In this document: positions 9,820-19,264 of the stretch, in pieces
Layout: every line of letters begins with the position of its first letter
Numbering within the stretch: the first letter of the stretch is position 1
Assembly (NCBI RefSeq): GCF_034044635.1
Contig: NZ_JAXCLX010000001.1
Coordinates: 682,001-746,000 of the forward strand
Direction of reading: 5' to 3'
Source of the DNA: Dongia rigui
GTDB lineage: Bacteria > Pseudomonadota > Alphaproteobacteria > Dongiales > Dongiaceae
DNA: 64,000 bases
Made by a program: the position numbers and the translations under genes
Notes under the pieces: model-generated
The model's database searches: none
What the model saw: only the letters and a program-made list of their open reading frames with translations
What the model was told of the DNA's origin: nothing

Positions 9820-10335
9820 CTCGGTCGTCTCCTGACGGGGGGGCGTTTGGCGGCCCCTGGTTTCGCTGGCTCGATGCCGGCAACACCGCATTTGCGCATC
9901 GAAAGGCAGGGTCTGCTGTGAAGCGGTTCACAGCCCCAGGCCGCCTCCGGCAATAATATCGTATGGTGTGCAAGGTGGATTCACCCCGCAAAATCAACGC
10001 GGCACCCAGATTTTCGTGGGTCTCAGGCTGCCGCCGCCGACCTTCGGCAAAATGGCGCGTCCCGTCGTTTCCCTTAGGTGAGGCGGCTCAATGCCGGCAG
10101 CCTCGGTGGGGGGTGCCGGGGCAGGCTGGCCTCCATGCCCTGGCCGCGCTAGCGCCCCGCAGATCGGCCGGAAAGGCCGGCATGCCGCCGCCAATGACAG
10201 CGGAATGACCACCGTCCTCGAAGGGGCGATTTGGGCAAACGCGAAATCTGCGGGGCCCGGCTTTTTCTGTTCGGATGACGCGGGCGATATGCGACTATCC
10301 TCGACCACGCGCCCGCCGCAATCCGAGGTTCAGAT
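9820..10335. other. Intergenic gap between divergent RTX and peroxidase genes
   Basis: A 516-bp stretch that must hold the promoters of the giant RTX gene (leftward) and the peroxidase-cytochrome b561 pair (rightward). Open frames across it lack domain features, ribosome binding sites or natural protein composition, so I call no gene. No EcfG-type GGAAC-N16-NGTT motif is present. A short GGCCGGAAAGGCCGGC hairpin lies near 10167 with no T-run, so it is not called a terminator. Confidence 0.6.
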
Positions 10336-11394
10336 ATGGCCCAGCAATCGCCAGGCTCCCCTTTCGTTTCCCTGGCCGTCATCACCGGCGTCATCGCCAT
10401 TATCGTCGGCGCCTTCGCCTATACCGGTGGCTGGCTCTCGCCCGACCGCCTCAGTGGCGCAAAGCTGGTCGAGGCCCTCACCCCACCGACCGGTCCGGCA
10501 CTCGGCCACCGGCGCAACCATGCCAAGGGCATCTGCTTCACCGGCCAGTTTGAGGCGAATGGCAACGGCACCGCGCTCTCGAAAGCCCAGGTTTTCACAG
10601 CGGGGCAATATCCCGTCATCGGCCGCTTCAATTTCAGCACGCCCGATCCCAACGCCTCCGACGCCACCTCGCGTGTGCGCGGGCTCGGCCTCCAGATCTC
10701 GACGCCCAATGGCGATGTGTGGCGCTCGGCCATGATCGATCCGCCGATCTTCCCGGTGGCGACACCGGACGCCTTCTATGCGCTGCTGCAGGCATCGGGC
10801 GACAAGAATCCCGACGCCATGAAGAACTTCGCCGCCGCCCATCCCGAGATCGCCGCCTTCGGCGCCTGGGCCGGCTCTGCCCCCTGGATCGACTCTTATG
10901 CCGGCGACACCTTCAACGGCCTCAACGCCTTCCTGTTCGTCGATGCCTCGGGCGGCAAGCATGCGGTGCGCTGGTCATTGAAACCCCAAGCCGAGGCCAA
11001 GGCCTTGAGCGCCGAGGAATTCGCCAAGCTCGGCCCCAACCATCTGGCGGAAGAGATCACCGCGCGCGTGGCGGCCGCCCCGCAACGCTGGACCATGGTG
11101 GTGACGGTGGCCGACCCCAGCGATCCCACGGCCGATCCGAGCAAGGCGTGGCCGGCGGAGCGCCAATCGGTCGAACTCGGCACGCTCACGGTCGACAAGA
11201 TCCAGGCGGAAGCCGACGGCCCCTGCCGCGATATCAATTTCGACCCGACCATCCTGCCCACCGGCATCACCGTCTCCGACGACCCCTTCCCGGCGGCGCG
11301 CTCGGCGGCTTACGCCAAGTCCTTCGCGTTGCGCATGTCGGAGGAGAAGAACTATCCGCGCGGCGACGCGAGCCAGGAGGGCACCCAGCCATGA
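10336..11394 (+). CDS. Catalase-related peroxidase (SrpA-like), membrane-anchored
   Basis: A 352-aa small catalase-fold haem protein. An N-terminal membrane anchor (about residues 10-32) precedes the truncated catalase core. The distal catalytic His is His62 in the NHAKG motif; the proximal haem-binding R-x3-Y pattern is near the C-terminus (RSAAYAKSF). Proteins of this length lack parts of true catalases and usually act as peroxidases with organic donors. Its stop overlaps the start of the cytochrome b561 gene (ATGA), so the two are translationally coupled; the cytochrome probably supplies electrons. The RBS is GAGG about 8 bp upstream of the ATG. Confidence 0.88.
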   Translation: MAQQSPGSPFVSLAVITGVIAIIVGAFAYTGGWLSPDRLSGAKLVEALTPPTGPALGHRRNHAKGICFTGQFEANGNGTALSKAQVFTAGQYPVIGRFNFSTPDPNASDATSRVRGLGLQISTPNGDVWRSAMIDPPIFPVATPDAFYALLQASGDKNPDAMKNFAAAHPEIAAFGAWAGSAPWIDSYAGDTFNGLNAFLFVDASGGKHAVRWSLKPQAEAKALSAEEFAKLGPNHLAEEITARVAAAPQRWTMVVTVADPSDPTADPSKAWPAERQSVELGTLTVDKIQAEADGPCRDINFDPTILPTGITVSDDPFPAARSAAYAKSFALRMSEEKNYPRGDASQEGTQP

Positions 11395-11966
11395 GCAACC
11401 CCACAAGCCCCGTCAACGGCACTGGTTTCAACGGCCCGCGTTTCACCGGTCCCCGCTTCAACAGCCTGCAGCGCCTGCTGCATTGGCTGATGGCGATCGC
11501 CATCATCGCCATGCTGTTCATCGGCGTCGGCATGCTCTCGACCATCGCACCCACCTATGTGTCGCTGGTTGCGACACATAAGACTCTGGGGATCGCCATC
11601 CTGATCCTCGCTGTGCTGCGCATCGTCGTGCGCGTGCGCTCCGGCACACCGCCGCTGCCCCGTGACCTCCCCGAACCGATGCGCCTCGCCGCCAAGCTCT
11701 CGCACTACGCGCTCTATGCCCTGATGATCGCGATGCCGCTTCTGGGCTGGGGCATGGTCTCGGCCGGCGGCTATCCGGTGAAGCTGCTCTGGGGCATCCA
11801 ACTCCCCGCCATCGCCCCAGCGAGCGCCAGTCTCTTCACACTGCTCCACAGCGCGCATGTAACACTTGCCTTCGCCTTCTTCGCCCTCATCCTCCTCCAC
11901 ATCGCCGCCGGCCTCTTCCACGCCCTGGTGCGGAAAGATGGGGTGTTCGAGAGCATGGCGCGGTAA
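11391..11966 (+). CDS. Cytochrome b561 (di-haem b-type membrane electron carrier)
   Basis: A 191-aa four-helix membrane protein of the bacterial cytochrome b561 family. Conserved haem histidines are visible in LLHWLMA (helix 1), VATHKTLG (helix 2), LSHYALY (helix 3) and LLHIAAGLFHAL (helix 4). It begins within the stop of the upstream peroxidase gene (4-bp overlap). This pairing of a catalase-type peroxidase with cytochrome b561 is a common operon, consistent with quinol-derived electrons feeding a peroxidase. A decayed copy of its last 20 or so codons is found at 13858-13922. Confidence 0.9.
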   Translation: MSNPTSPVNGTGFNGPRFTGPRFNSLQRLLHWLMAIAIIAMLFIGVGMLSTIAPTYVSLVATHKTLGIAILILAVLRIVVRVRSGTPPLPRDLPEPMRLAAKLSHYALYALMIAMPLLGWGMVSAGGYPVKLLWGIQLPAIAPASASLFTLLHSAHVTLAFAFFALILLHIAAGLFHALVRKDGVFESMAR

Positions 11967-11967
11967 G

Positions 11968-12124
11968 CAAGACCGCTTGGTTGGATTGAGCGGTTCGATT
12001 GCATTGGGAAGCGCTGAATATTGCGGCGCATGCAAGGGCGATTACGATGCCGCTACGATACGCTGGCTGCCGAGAACGAGAATGCGGAATTGGCCGGAAG
12101 CAATCTCACGTTCCTCAGTCTCAT
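11968..12124 (-). pseudogene. Remnant of a patatin-like lipoprotein gene (5' part only)
   Basis: Read on the minus strand from the ATG at 12124, the translation begins MRLRNVRLLPA, matching MGLRSVGLLPA of the intact gene at 3137. An in-frame TAG follows after about 23 codons; then, after indels, HAPQYSALPN and EPLNP match HAPQYATLPN and EPLNP of the intact protein. Similarity continues upstream of the ATG to about 12172 (shared ATARCAGAAAAGC box), so the upstream region was duplicated too. Homology ends directly after the cytochrome b561 stop codon; the catalytic part is absent. It cannot make a functional enzyme. Confidence 0.82.
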
Positions 12125-12284
12125 TTGTCTTGGCTCTGTTGGATCGATTCACAATAGCAGAAAAGCAGGCCCCACAGATTCCGCAATGGCATCTCATATT
12201 TTGACTATCAGCTTTTAGGAGAGCTATCTTGCGCGCGGCCCGTTGTTATAAGTCGTAGCTTGCCGGCTCCATTGAGGAGAGATA

Positions 12285-13727
12285 GTGAAGATCGTTGAAG
12301 GACAAATTGTAGGTCTGTGGAGTGTCGCCGAACAAATCGGCAAAGGCGGCAACGGTACTGTATGGAAAGTTAAAGACGCAAGCGGCCGCATCGGCGCAAT
12401 GAAGACGCTTCATCCTTGGATCTCTCAAAGGAAAGAAGCTTGTCTTCGCTTCTATGACGAAGCTAAGACGATGCTTGAATGCCAAGATATTCTCGGCGTC
12501 CTCCCTTTGCTTGACTCCAATTTCAGCAGCCCTGCCGACCGCAATGGCTGGTTAGTCTCCGCTCTGGCCACTCCGCTCGACAGGGCCGATGAAAAGCCAT
12601 CTAATTTAACACAAACTGTTCAGCTATGCTTGCAACTGGCCACGACACTTTGCCAGATGCATGATCGAGGATATTCACATAGAGATATCAAGCCTGCTAA
12701 CATTCTATGGTTCAAGGATCGCTGGTTTATTGGTGATTTCGGATTAGCCGATTTCGAAAACAAGCAATCCTCAACCAAAGCCGGCGAAAAGCTCGGGCCC
12801 GCCCACTATATTGCACCCGAGATGTTGAATGACTCTCTCAACGCCAATGGCAAGTCCGCTGATGTGTATTCACTGGGAAAGTTGCTTTGGCGATTGGCAA
12901 CGGGTCAAAAATATCCGCTGCCCGGCACACATACTCGCGACACTCCGGCTCTAACAATATCGGCCTATCTGGCTGGTGCGCCGTCGCTGGGCATCGACGG
13001 CCTTCTTGAATCAATGACGCTTTTGACCCCAAGCGCGCGCCCAACAATGCACCAAGTGAGAGACGCTCTTGCCTTATGGCTGGAGCCCACCCCTCCAGCA
13101 ACGACCATAACAGACTTGCGACCGCTAAGACGGCAGATTGTTTCGCTGACTGAAACATACGAATCCACAATATCAAGGCGCCAGCAACTTCAACACAAAG
13201 CCGAGACGGAAAGAGATCGCGTACTCGGCGCGTTTGTCGACACAATCGCGGAGTTGAAGCAGGAACTTGAGCATGCACAGCTAGGCGGTGTATTGATGTC
13301 TAGCCTCGCAAACAGCGGCGGGAACGGCCATTTCTATCACGCCATCACAGGCAACGAACATGTTGGCCGCCTCGATCGAACATGGTTGTTTCAGCTCGAA
13401 GTTGGCGCTTGCATGAATGGCGGGACAAAGAAGGCAAGGCTACGGAGCGGGGTTAATATAGGAATATCGAATGTCCGAGATGAGAAGGATACGCTATTTG
13501 ATATTCATGCGCCGGTATTGATCGCGGCTGGCCACATTGTAAGCACCGAAGAGCTTCTCAGCGGAACCTGGAAGTATCAACACAAATTGACTTGGGGAGA
13601 GGTTGGGAGTTTCAATTTTGCCCACCCGTCTGAAATGAGAATGATCTCGACGCTTTCTACAGGTTTAAAGGTCAATCTGCGAGCCGCTGTTGAGGAAATG
13701 ATTCAGCTATATTCGGCACTATCTTGA
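12285..13727 (+). CDS. Orphan Hanks-type Ser/Thr protein kinase with uncharacterised C-terminal domain
   Basis: A 480-aa protein started at a GTG preceded by GAGGAGA. The N-terminal kinase domain (about 10-275) is complete: glycine loop GKGGNGTVW (19-27), catalytic Lys40, HRD at 132-134 in HRDIKPANILW, DFG at 151-153 and APE at 177-179, so it should be active. A coiled coil follows (about 290-335), then a 140-residue domain I do not recognise. No membrane helix is seen, so it is cytosolic. Codon use and GC are clearly lower than in all neighbours, and both flanks carry gene remnants, which points to transfer. Its substrate and role, possibly defence or signalling, are unknown. Confidence 0.85.
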   Translation: MKIVEGQIVGLWSVAEQIGKGGNGTVWKVKDASGRIGAMKTLHPWISQRKEACLRFYDEAKTMLECQDILGVLPLLDSNFSSPADRNGWLVSALATPLDRADEKPSNLTQTVQLCLQLATTLCQMHDRGYSHRDIKPANILWFKDRWFIGDFGLADFENKQSSTKAGEKLGPAHYIAPEMLNDSLNANGKSADVYSLGKLLWRLATGQKYPLPGTHTRDTPALTISAYLAGAPSLGIDGLLESMTLLTPSARPTMHQVRDALALWLEPTPPATTITDLRPLRRQIVSLTETYESTISRRQQLQHKAETERDRVLGAFVDTIAELKQELEHAQLGGVLMSSLANSGGNGHFYHAITGNEHVGRLDRTWLFQLEVGACMNGGTKKARLRSGVNIGISNVRDEKDTLFDIHAPVLIAAGHIVSTEELLSGTWKYQHKLTWGEVGSFNFAHPSEMRMISTLSTGLKVNLRAAVEEMIQLYSALS

Positions 13728-13857
13728 CGACAGATGCGACTTGTCACGTCAAAGCACTACTCACCTGCTCGTCCGGCCGCTTTGCGTCAGACATGATTGA
13801 TGCTTGCTGAGCATTCGTGAAAGGCACTTGCGCGTTACAATAGAAGACTTGGGCGTG

Positions 13858-13922
13858 CACCAACCGGCCTGTTTCACGCATTCGCGCGTAAAGAAGGCGC
13901 GTTTAAGAGCATCGCGCGGTAG
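13858..13922 (+). pseudogene. Remnant of the 3' end of a second cytochrome b561 gene
   Basis: The last codons read GLFHAFARKEGAFKSIAR and a TAG stop, matching GLFHALVRKDGVFESMAR at the end of the intact gene at 11391. Immediately upstream the match continues at the nucleotide level for a few codons but in another frame, then stops. There is no upstream coding remainder. It marks the right edge of the low-GC kinase segment, so intact and broken b561 3' ends flank that segment. Confidence 0.75.
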
Positions 13923-13925
13923 GTG

Positions 13926-14283
13926 TCACTTCACCGCATAGCGGTAGATTACTCATAGCCAGCTGCCATCGCGCCGGAGACGGGCGACTTCGGTGGTGAC
14001 GTCGCCATCGCAGGCGCGTCGAGGTCATGGCGAGATCCCTGCAAATCAGCGCCGGCCGCTGTTCGCCCATCGCGAACTTTCGCCCGTCGGCGGCGATCTC
14101 GACATGGAAAGTGCGAATGGCCCCGCGGCGGCGGATGAATTTGCCATCGCCGCAATCGATCACCGCATCTGCCTCGAACAGCGCCGTCATGCTCTCGACA
14201 TCTCCCGCATGCTGCCGCGCTACCAGCGGCCATTCCAATTCTTGCGGATCATAGACAGGCGCGTGGGCCGAATATTCCGTCAT
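13926..14283 (-). pseudogene. Inactivated NTF2/SnoaL-like (DUF4440-type) gene
   Basis: From the ATG at 14283 the product starts MTEYSAHAPVYDP and shows the small alpha+beta barrel pattern of NTF2-like proteins (RQHAGDVESMTALFEADAVI). Near 14000 the frame shifts; in the next frame the expected ending DGDVTTEVARLRRDGSWL continues, then a TGA stands where a Trp codon (TGG) would be normal before VI, and YAVK with a TGA stop completes the ancestral reading at 13926. Two independent lesions make this a pseudogene. It converges on the cytochrome b561 remnant only 3 bp away. Confidence 0.75.
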
Positions 14284-14342
14284 GACGACACTCCGGCTTC
14301 TATCCCGCAACTGAGCGGGCCAATTTATGAAACCTGGAGGAA

Positions 14343-14418
14343 TGGTGGGCCCGGAGGGACTCGAACCCCCGACAACACCGTTATGAGCGGCGCGTTCTAA
14401 CCGCTGAACTACGGGCCC
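14343..14418 (-). tRNA. tRNA with CAU anticodon (probably Ile2, otherwise elongator Met)
   Basis: The cloverleaf is complete on the minus strand: 7-bp acceptor stem GGGCCCG/CGGGCCC, discriminator A, encoded CCA (14345-14343), D arm with GGTTAG, anticodon stem with loop CTCATAA and a T arm with GGGGGTTCGAGTCCCTC. The CAU anticodon reads Met or, after lysidine modification, AUA Ile. The short D loop and the CTCATAA loop resemble tRNA-Ile2 more than elongator Met. Its 3' end points toward the scar region at 12.0-14.3 kb. Confidence 0.92.
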
Positions 14419-14453
14419 CCAAAAGGCGCGCGGGACGGCGCCTTCTCCCCTGC

Positions 14454-14548
14454 TCGTCATGCCCCGGCTTGGCCGGGGCATCCACGAGTTACCTTACTTC
14501 AGTCGCCGACAAACTCGTGGATGGTCCGCCTGAAGCGGGCCATGACGG
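14454..14548. repeat. Intergenic inverted repeat between tRNA and rpoD
   Basis: Two imperfect arms of about 36 nt (14455-14490 and 14511-14547) face each other. The left arm carries GTCATGCCCCGGC and CATCCACGAGTT, the right arm AACTCGTGGATG and GCCATGACGG. The elements CGTCATGxCC and CATCCACGAG are typical of dispersed intergenic palindromes in Alphaproteobacteria. It lies just downstream of the rpoD stop and may also fold as its transcript end, though it lacks a T-run. Confidence 0.8.
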
Positions 14549-14572
14549 GTGAGGGAATGACTGTCGCCAGAA

Positions 14573-16561
<1,989 letters not shown>

Positions 16562-16626
16562 CTAATTTCTCACCTGAGCTCTTTGAGCGTCTTTAACTGC
16601 ATCTGTCGTTGCGGCTGAACAGCCGT

Positions 16627-18555
16627 TCAACTTTTGAATAAATGTTCAGTGTCGGCGAGATCCAGATCGCGCCGCCGGCTTTCCGCTTCCAGCTTCTGCT
16701 GCTGCGCCGCCTGGAAGCGGTCGAGGTTCTCCTGAGACATATCTTCCTCCAGGGCCCGTGCCGCCGCTTCCAGCTCCACCGTGATCTCGGTCTCGCGCAA
16801 AATGGCCATAACGTGCAAAAGCCCCGCCTCAGCCTGGGCTAACCCGGCCGAAGGAAGGGCAAATCTGATCGTTCCCGTGTGCCGAACCAGGGCTTCGATC
16901 GCCGCGGAGAAACCTAGTTCCATCAAATGGTTCCTAAGCTCGCCGGCGTCAAGGTCCGGATGTCGGGAGGCGAGGTCTAACAAGGCCCCCTTAAGCTTGT
17001 CAAGCTGACGGTCGGGAATGGGCACCAATGCGGCCGCTTCCCCGTGCCGGTGCAGCAGGTCGGGATGGTTAATAAGGACCGCCAGCATCACCTCGAACGG
17101 CAGGCGTTTCACATTGGCGGTCCCCTTTCGGGCCGCCTCCCCGCCGCCGTCGAAATGCTGGAAGGGCTGGCCAGGCTGGCGAACATTGGCAAAGCGGCCA
17201 AAGCGTTGCGGGCGGAATCCACCCCCAACTGGCGCCGCCCGGCCGGTCGCTTGACCGGGGCCGGCAAACATCTGGTCGAGGCGCCCCAGCATTTCGCGCC
17301 GGTAATCCTCCTGGACGCCCTTATCCGCGATGCGGTTGATGGCACCGAGGAGATCGCGGCGAAAGCCCGAGCGGCGCTCTGGGGTATCGAGGGTCCGCCC
17401 CGCCAGAATCTCCGCCCAGAGGACATCGACCAGCGGCTGCGCCTTTTCCAGCACCTGGCGCATGGCACCGGCACCACCCCCAGCGCCACCGCCATTCGAG
17501 GGCCCGCGAATGAGGTCATCCGGGTCCTGGCCCTGCGGCAACCAGGCAAATCGCAGCGAAAGGCCGGGTTTGAGGAGCGGCAGCACCCGTTCGACACCGC
17601 GCGCCGCGGCCTTCTGGCCGGCAGCATCGCCGTCGAAACAGAGAATCGGCTCCTGCGCGAAGCGCCAGAGGAGTTGGATATGGTCTTCGGTGAGCGCCGT
17701 GCCAAGAGGGGCCACCGCGTGCGGGAAGCCACCCTCGGCCAGCGCGATCACGTCCATATAGCCTTCGACGACGATGATCTCGTTCTTGTCGCGGGCGGGT
17801 TTCTGGGCGTGATTGAGGTTGTAGAGCGTGCGCCCCTTGTGAAAGAGCGGCGTTTCCGGGGAATTGAGGTATTTCGGCTTCTCGTCGCCCAAGGCGCGCC
17901 CGCCGAAAGCGATGACCCGGCCCTTGGCGTCCATGATGGGGAACATGACGCGGCCACGGAAGCGGTCATAGACGCGGCCCGTCTCGTCGTTCTTCACCAG
18001 CATGCCGGATTCGAGCGAGACGCCTTCCGGGATGTTCTCCTTGGCGAGCTTGGATTTCAGCGCCTCGAAGCCATCGGGGGCGAAGCCGAGACGGAAGCGC
18101 TTGATCGTTTCCGGGGTCAGGCCGCGGCGGCGGAAGTAATCGAGCCCGGCGCGGCCGGCGCTACCCCCCAATTGCGATTCGAAGAACTTGGCCGAGAGTT
18201 CCATGACCCCGGCCAAGGTGTCCTGGCGCTCGGCGCGCTCGCGCGCTTCCGGGCTGTCGCGCGGGATTTCGAGCCCCGCTTCGCCAGCGAGCTTTTCGAC
18301 GGCATCGCGAAATTGCAGCCCCTCCGTCTCCATGACGAAGGTGATGACGTCGCCATGCACACCACAGCCGAAGCAGTGGTAATGCGGCTCGTCCGGCCCT
18401 TCATAGACATGAAAGGAGGGGCTTTTCTCGTTATGGAACGGGCAAAGGCCGGTCGCCTGCAGGCCACGCCGGTTGAGCCGCACGCGCCTACCCACGACAT
18501 CGAAGATCGAGACGCGGCGGCGCAGCTCTTCCAGGAATTGCGGCAGCAGCGCCAT
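16627..18555 (-). CDS. dnaG: DNA primase DnaG
   Basis: A 642-aa primase that makes RNA primers at the replication fork. The N-terminal CHC2 zinc-binding domain is visible (CPFHNEKSPSFHV, then CFGCGVHGDV, about 38-75); the catalytic core carries the TOPRIM signature VVEGYMDVIAL (about 265) and the FDGDAAG acidic motif. The C-terminal DnaB-interacting domain is present but diverged. It lies 12 bp downstream of the yqeY-like gene and upstream of rpoD, so the three are probably one transcription unit. Confidence 0.98.
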   Translation of the reverse strand: MALLPQFLEELRRRVSIFDVVGRRVRLNRRGLQATGLCPFHNEKSPSFHVYEGPDEPHYHCFGCGVHGDVITFVMETEGLQFRDAVEKLAGEAGLEIPRDSPEARERAERQDTLAGVMELSAKFFESQLGGSAGRAGLDYFRRRGLTPETIKRFRLGFAPDGFEALKSKLAKENIPEGVSLESGMLVKNDETGRVYDRFRGRVMFPIMDAKGRVIAFGGRALGDEKPKYLNSPETPLFHKGRTLYNLNHAQKPARDKNEIIVVEGYMDVIALAEGGFPHAVAPLGTALTEDHIQLLWRFAQEPILCFDGDAAGQKAAARGVERVLPLLKPGLSLRFAWLPQGQDPDDLIRGPSNGGGAGGGAGAMRQVLEKAQPLVDVLWAEILAGRTLDTPERRSGFRRDLLGAINRIADKGVQEDYRREMLGRLDQMFAGPGQATGRAAPVGGGFRPQRFGRFANVRQPGQPFQHFDGGGEAARKGTANVKRLPFEVMLAVLINHPDLLHRHGEAAALVPIPDRQLDKLKGALLDLASRHPDLDAGELRNHLMELGFSAAIEALVRHTGTIRFALPSAGLAQAEAGLLHVMAILRETEITVELEAAARALEEDMSQENLDRFQAAQQQKLEAESRRRDLDLADTEHLFKS

Positions 18556-18567
18556 GTGAAGCGGGCC

Positions 18568-19026
18568 TTAGCCGAGCTTCGCCTTCACCAGGCCGCCGAC
18601 CTTGCCGAAATCGAGCTGGCCGGCAAAGCGCTCCTTGAGGAGGCCCATCACCTTGCCCATGTCCTTGATCGAGCTGGCACCGGTCTCGGCGACGATGGCG
18701 GCGATCGCGGCCTGGGTGTCGGCCTCGGAGAGCTGCTTGGGGAGATAGCGGTTGATGACGTCGATCTCGCCCTGTTCCTTGGCGGCGAGCTCGGGGCGGT
18801 TGCCCTTGGTGTACATCTCGATGCTCTCCTGGCGCTGGCGCACCATCTTTTGCAGCATGTCGATGATTTCGGCGTCGGAAATGCCGTTCATATTGCCGGG
18901 GCGGGCGGCGATGTCCTTGTCCTTGATGGCAGCCGTGATGAGCCGCAGGCCCGAGAGCGCCTCGTCCTTGGCCTTCATGGCCGTTTTGACATCATCATTG
19001 ATCTGCTGCCGCAGCATGGGCGCCAT
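18568..19026 (-). CDS. GatB/YqeY domain protein
   Basis: A 152-aa protein of the YqeY family, related to the C-terminal tail of GatB, the tRNA-dependent amidotransferase subunit. Matching segments are LRQQINDDVKTAMKAKD, DAEIIDMLQKMVRQRQES and the C-terminal DMGKVMGLLKE with GxVxxLVK-like ending. The function is unproven but tRNA-related. I took the ATG at 19026; MLRQQ at 19017 is also possible, and the long in-frame extension to 19110 runs into the carA promoter region and is not credible. First gene of the dnaG-rpoD unit. Confidence 0.93.
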   Translation of the reverse strand: MAPMLRQQINDDVKTAMKAKDEALSGLRLITAAIKDKDIAARPGNMNGISDAEIIDMLQKMVRQRQESIEMYTKGNRPELAAKEQGEIDVINRYLPKQLSEADTQAAIAAIVAETGASSIKDMGKVMGLLKERFAGQLDFGKVGGLVKAKLG

Positions 19027-19143
19027 CCGTTCGGGTGAGGTATAGTGGAAAGGCCGGACACTACAGGATTCGCCTGACCGAGTCCATGCGGCTGATCGCC
19101 GCCAAACCATTGAAAATGCACGCTATTCTTTTCGACAGTCTGC

Positions 19144-19172
19144 TTGACGTGGGGGCTGTCACGGAATAGAAA
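19144..19172 (+). promoter_or_regulatory. Candidate sigma-70 promoter of carA
   Basis: TTGACG (19144-19149) and TAGAAA (19167-19172) are separated by 17 bp, a good vegetative promoter match, and lie about 95 bp before the carA start in the gap that diverges from yqeY. The remaining leader before carA contains no clear arginine or pyrimidine regulatory motif that I can name. Confidence 0.5.
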
Positions 19173-19264
19173 CTCCCAACTTGCGGCTGGCGCTCTTTGA
19201 GCTGAAGGCGGCTGCCCAGGTTGGCCCGCCTCCCATTTCTTGAACTCAAAGCAAAGGCCCGCGC

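Noticed and set aside
3356-9921. Long open frames on the plus strand opposite the giant RTX gene (for example 8257-9921, 5944-7230, 3757-5046)
   Set aside because: They are mirror images of the repeated GGxGxD codons, with repetitive Val/Ala/Ile composition and no independent ribosome sites.
9994-10308. 104-aa open frame in the RTX/peroxidase gap
   Set aside because: Pro/Arg-rich, no domain, no ribosome site, and it overlaps the expected promoter region.
11967-12284. tRNA 3'-end duplicate (att site) at the left side of the scar region
   Set aside because: I looked for the tRNA 3' sequence (GGTTCGAGTCCCTC) in this interval and found no copy.
12227-13846. Possible short direct repeat CTTGCGCG flanking the kinase segment (near 12228 and 13828)
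   Set aside because: Eight bases in GC-rich DNA is not significant, and the copies do not sit at the edges of the gene remnants.
17044-19038. 664-aa open frame antisense to dnaG and yqeY
   Set aside because: Same reason: a GC-skewed shadow across two unmistakable genes.
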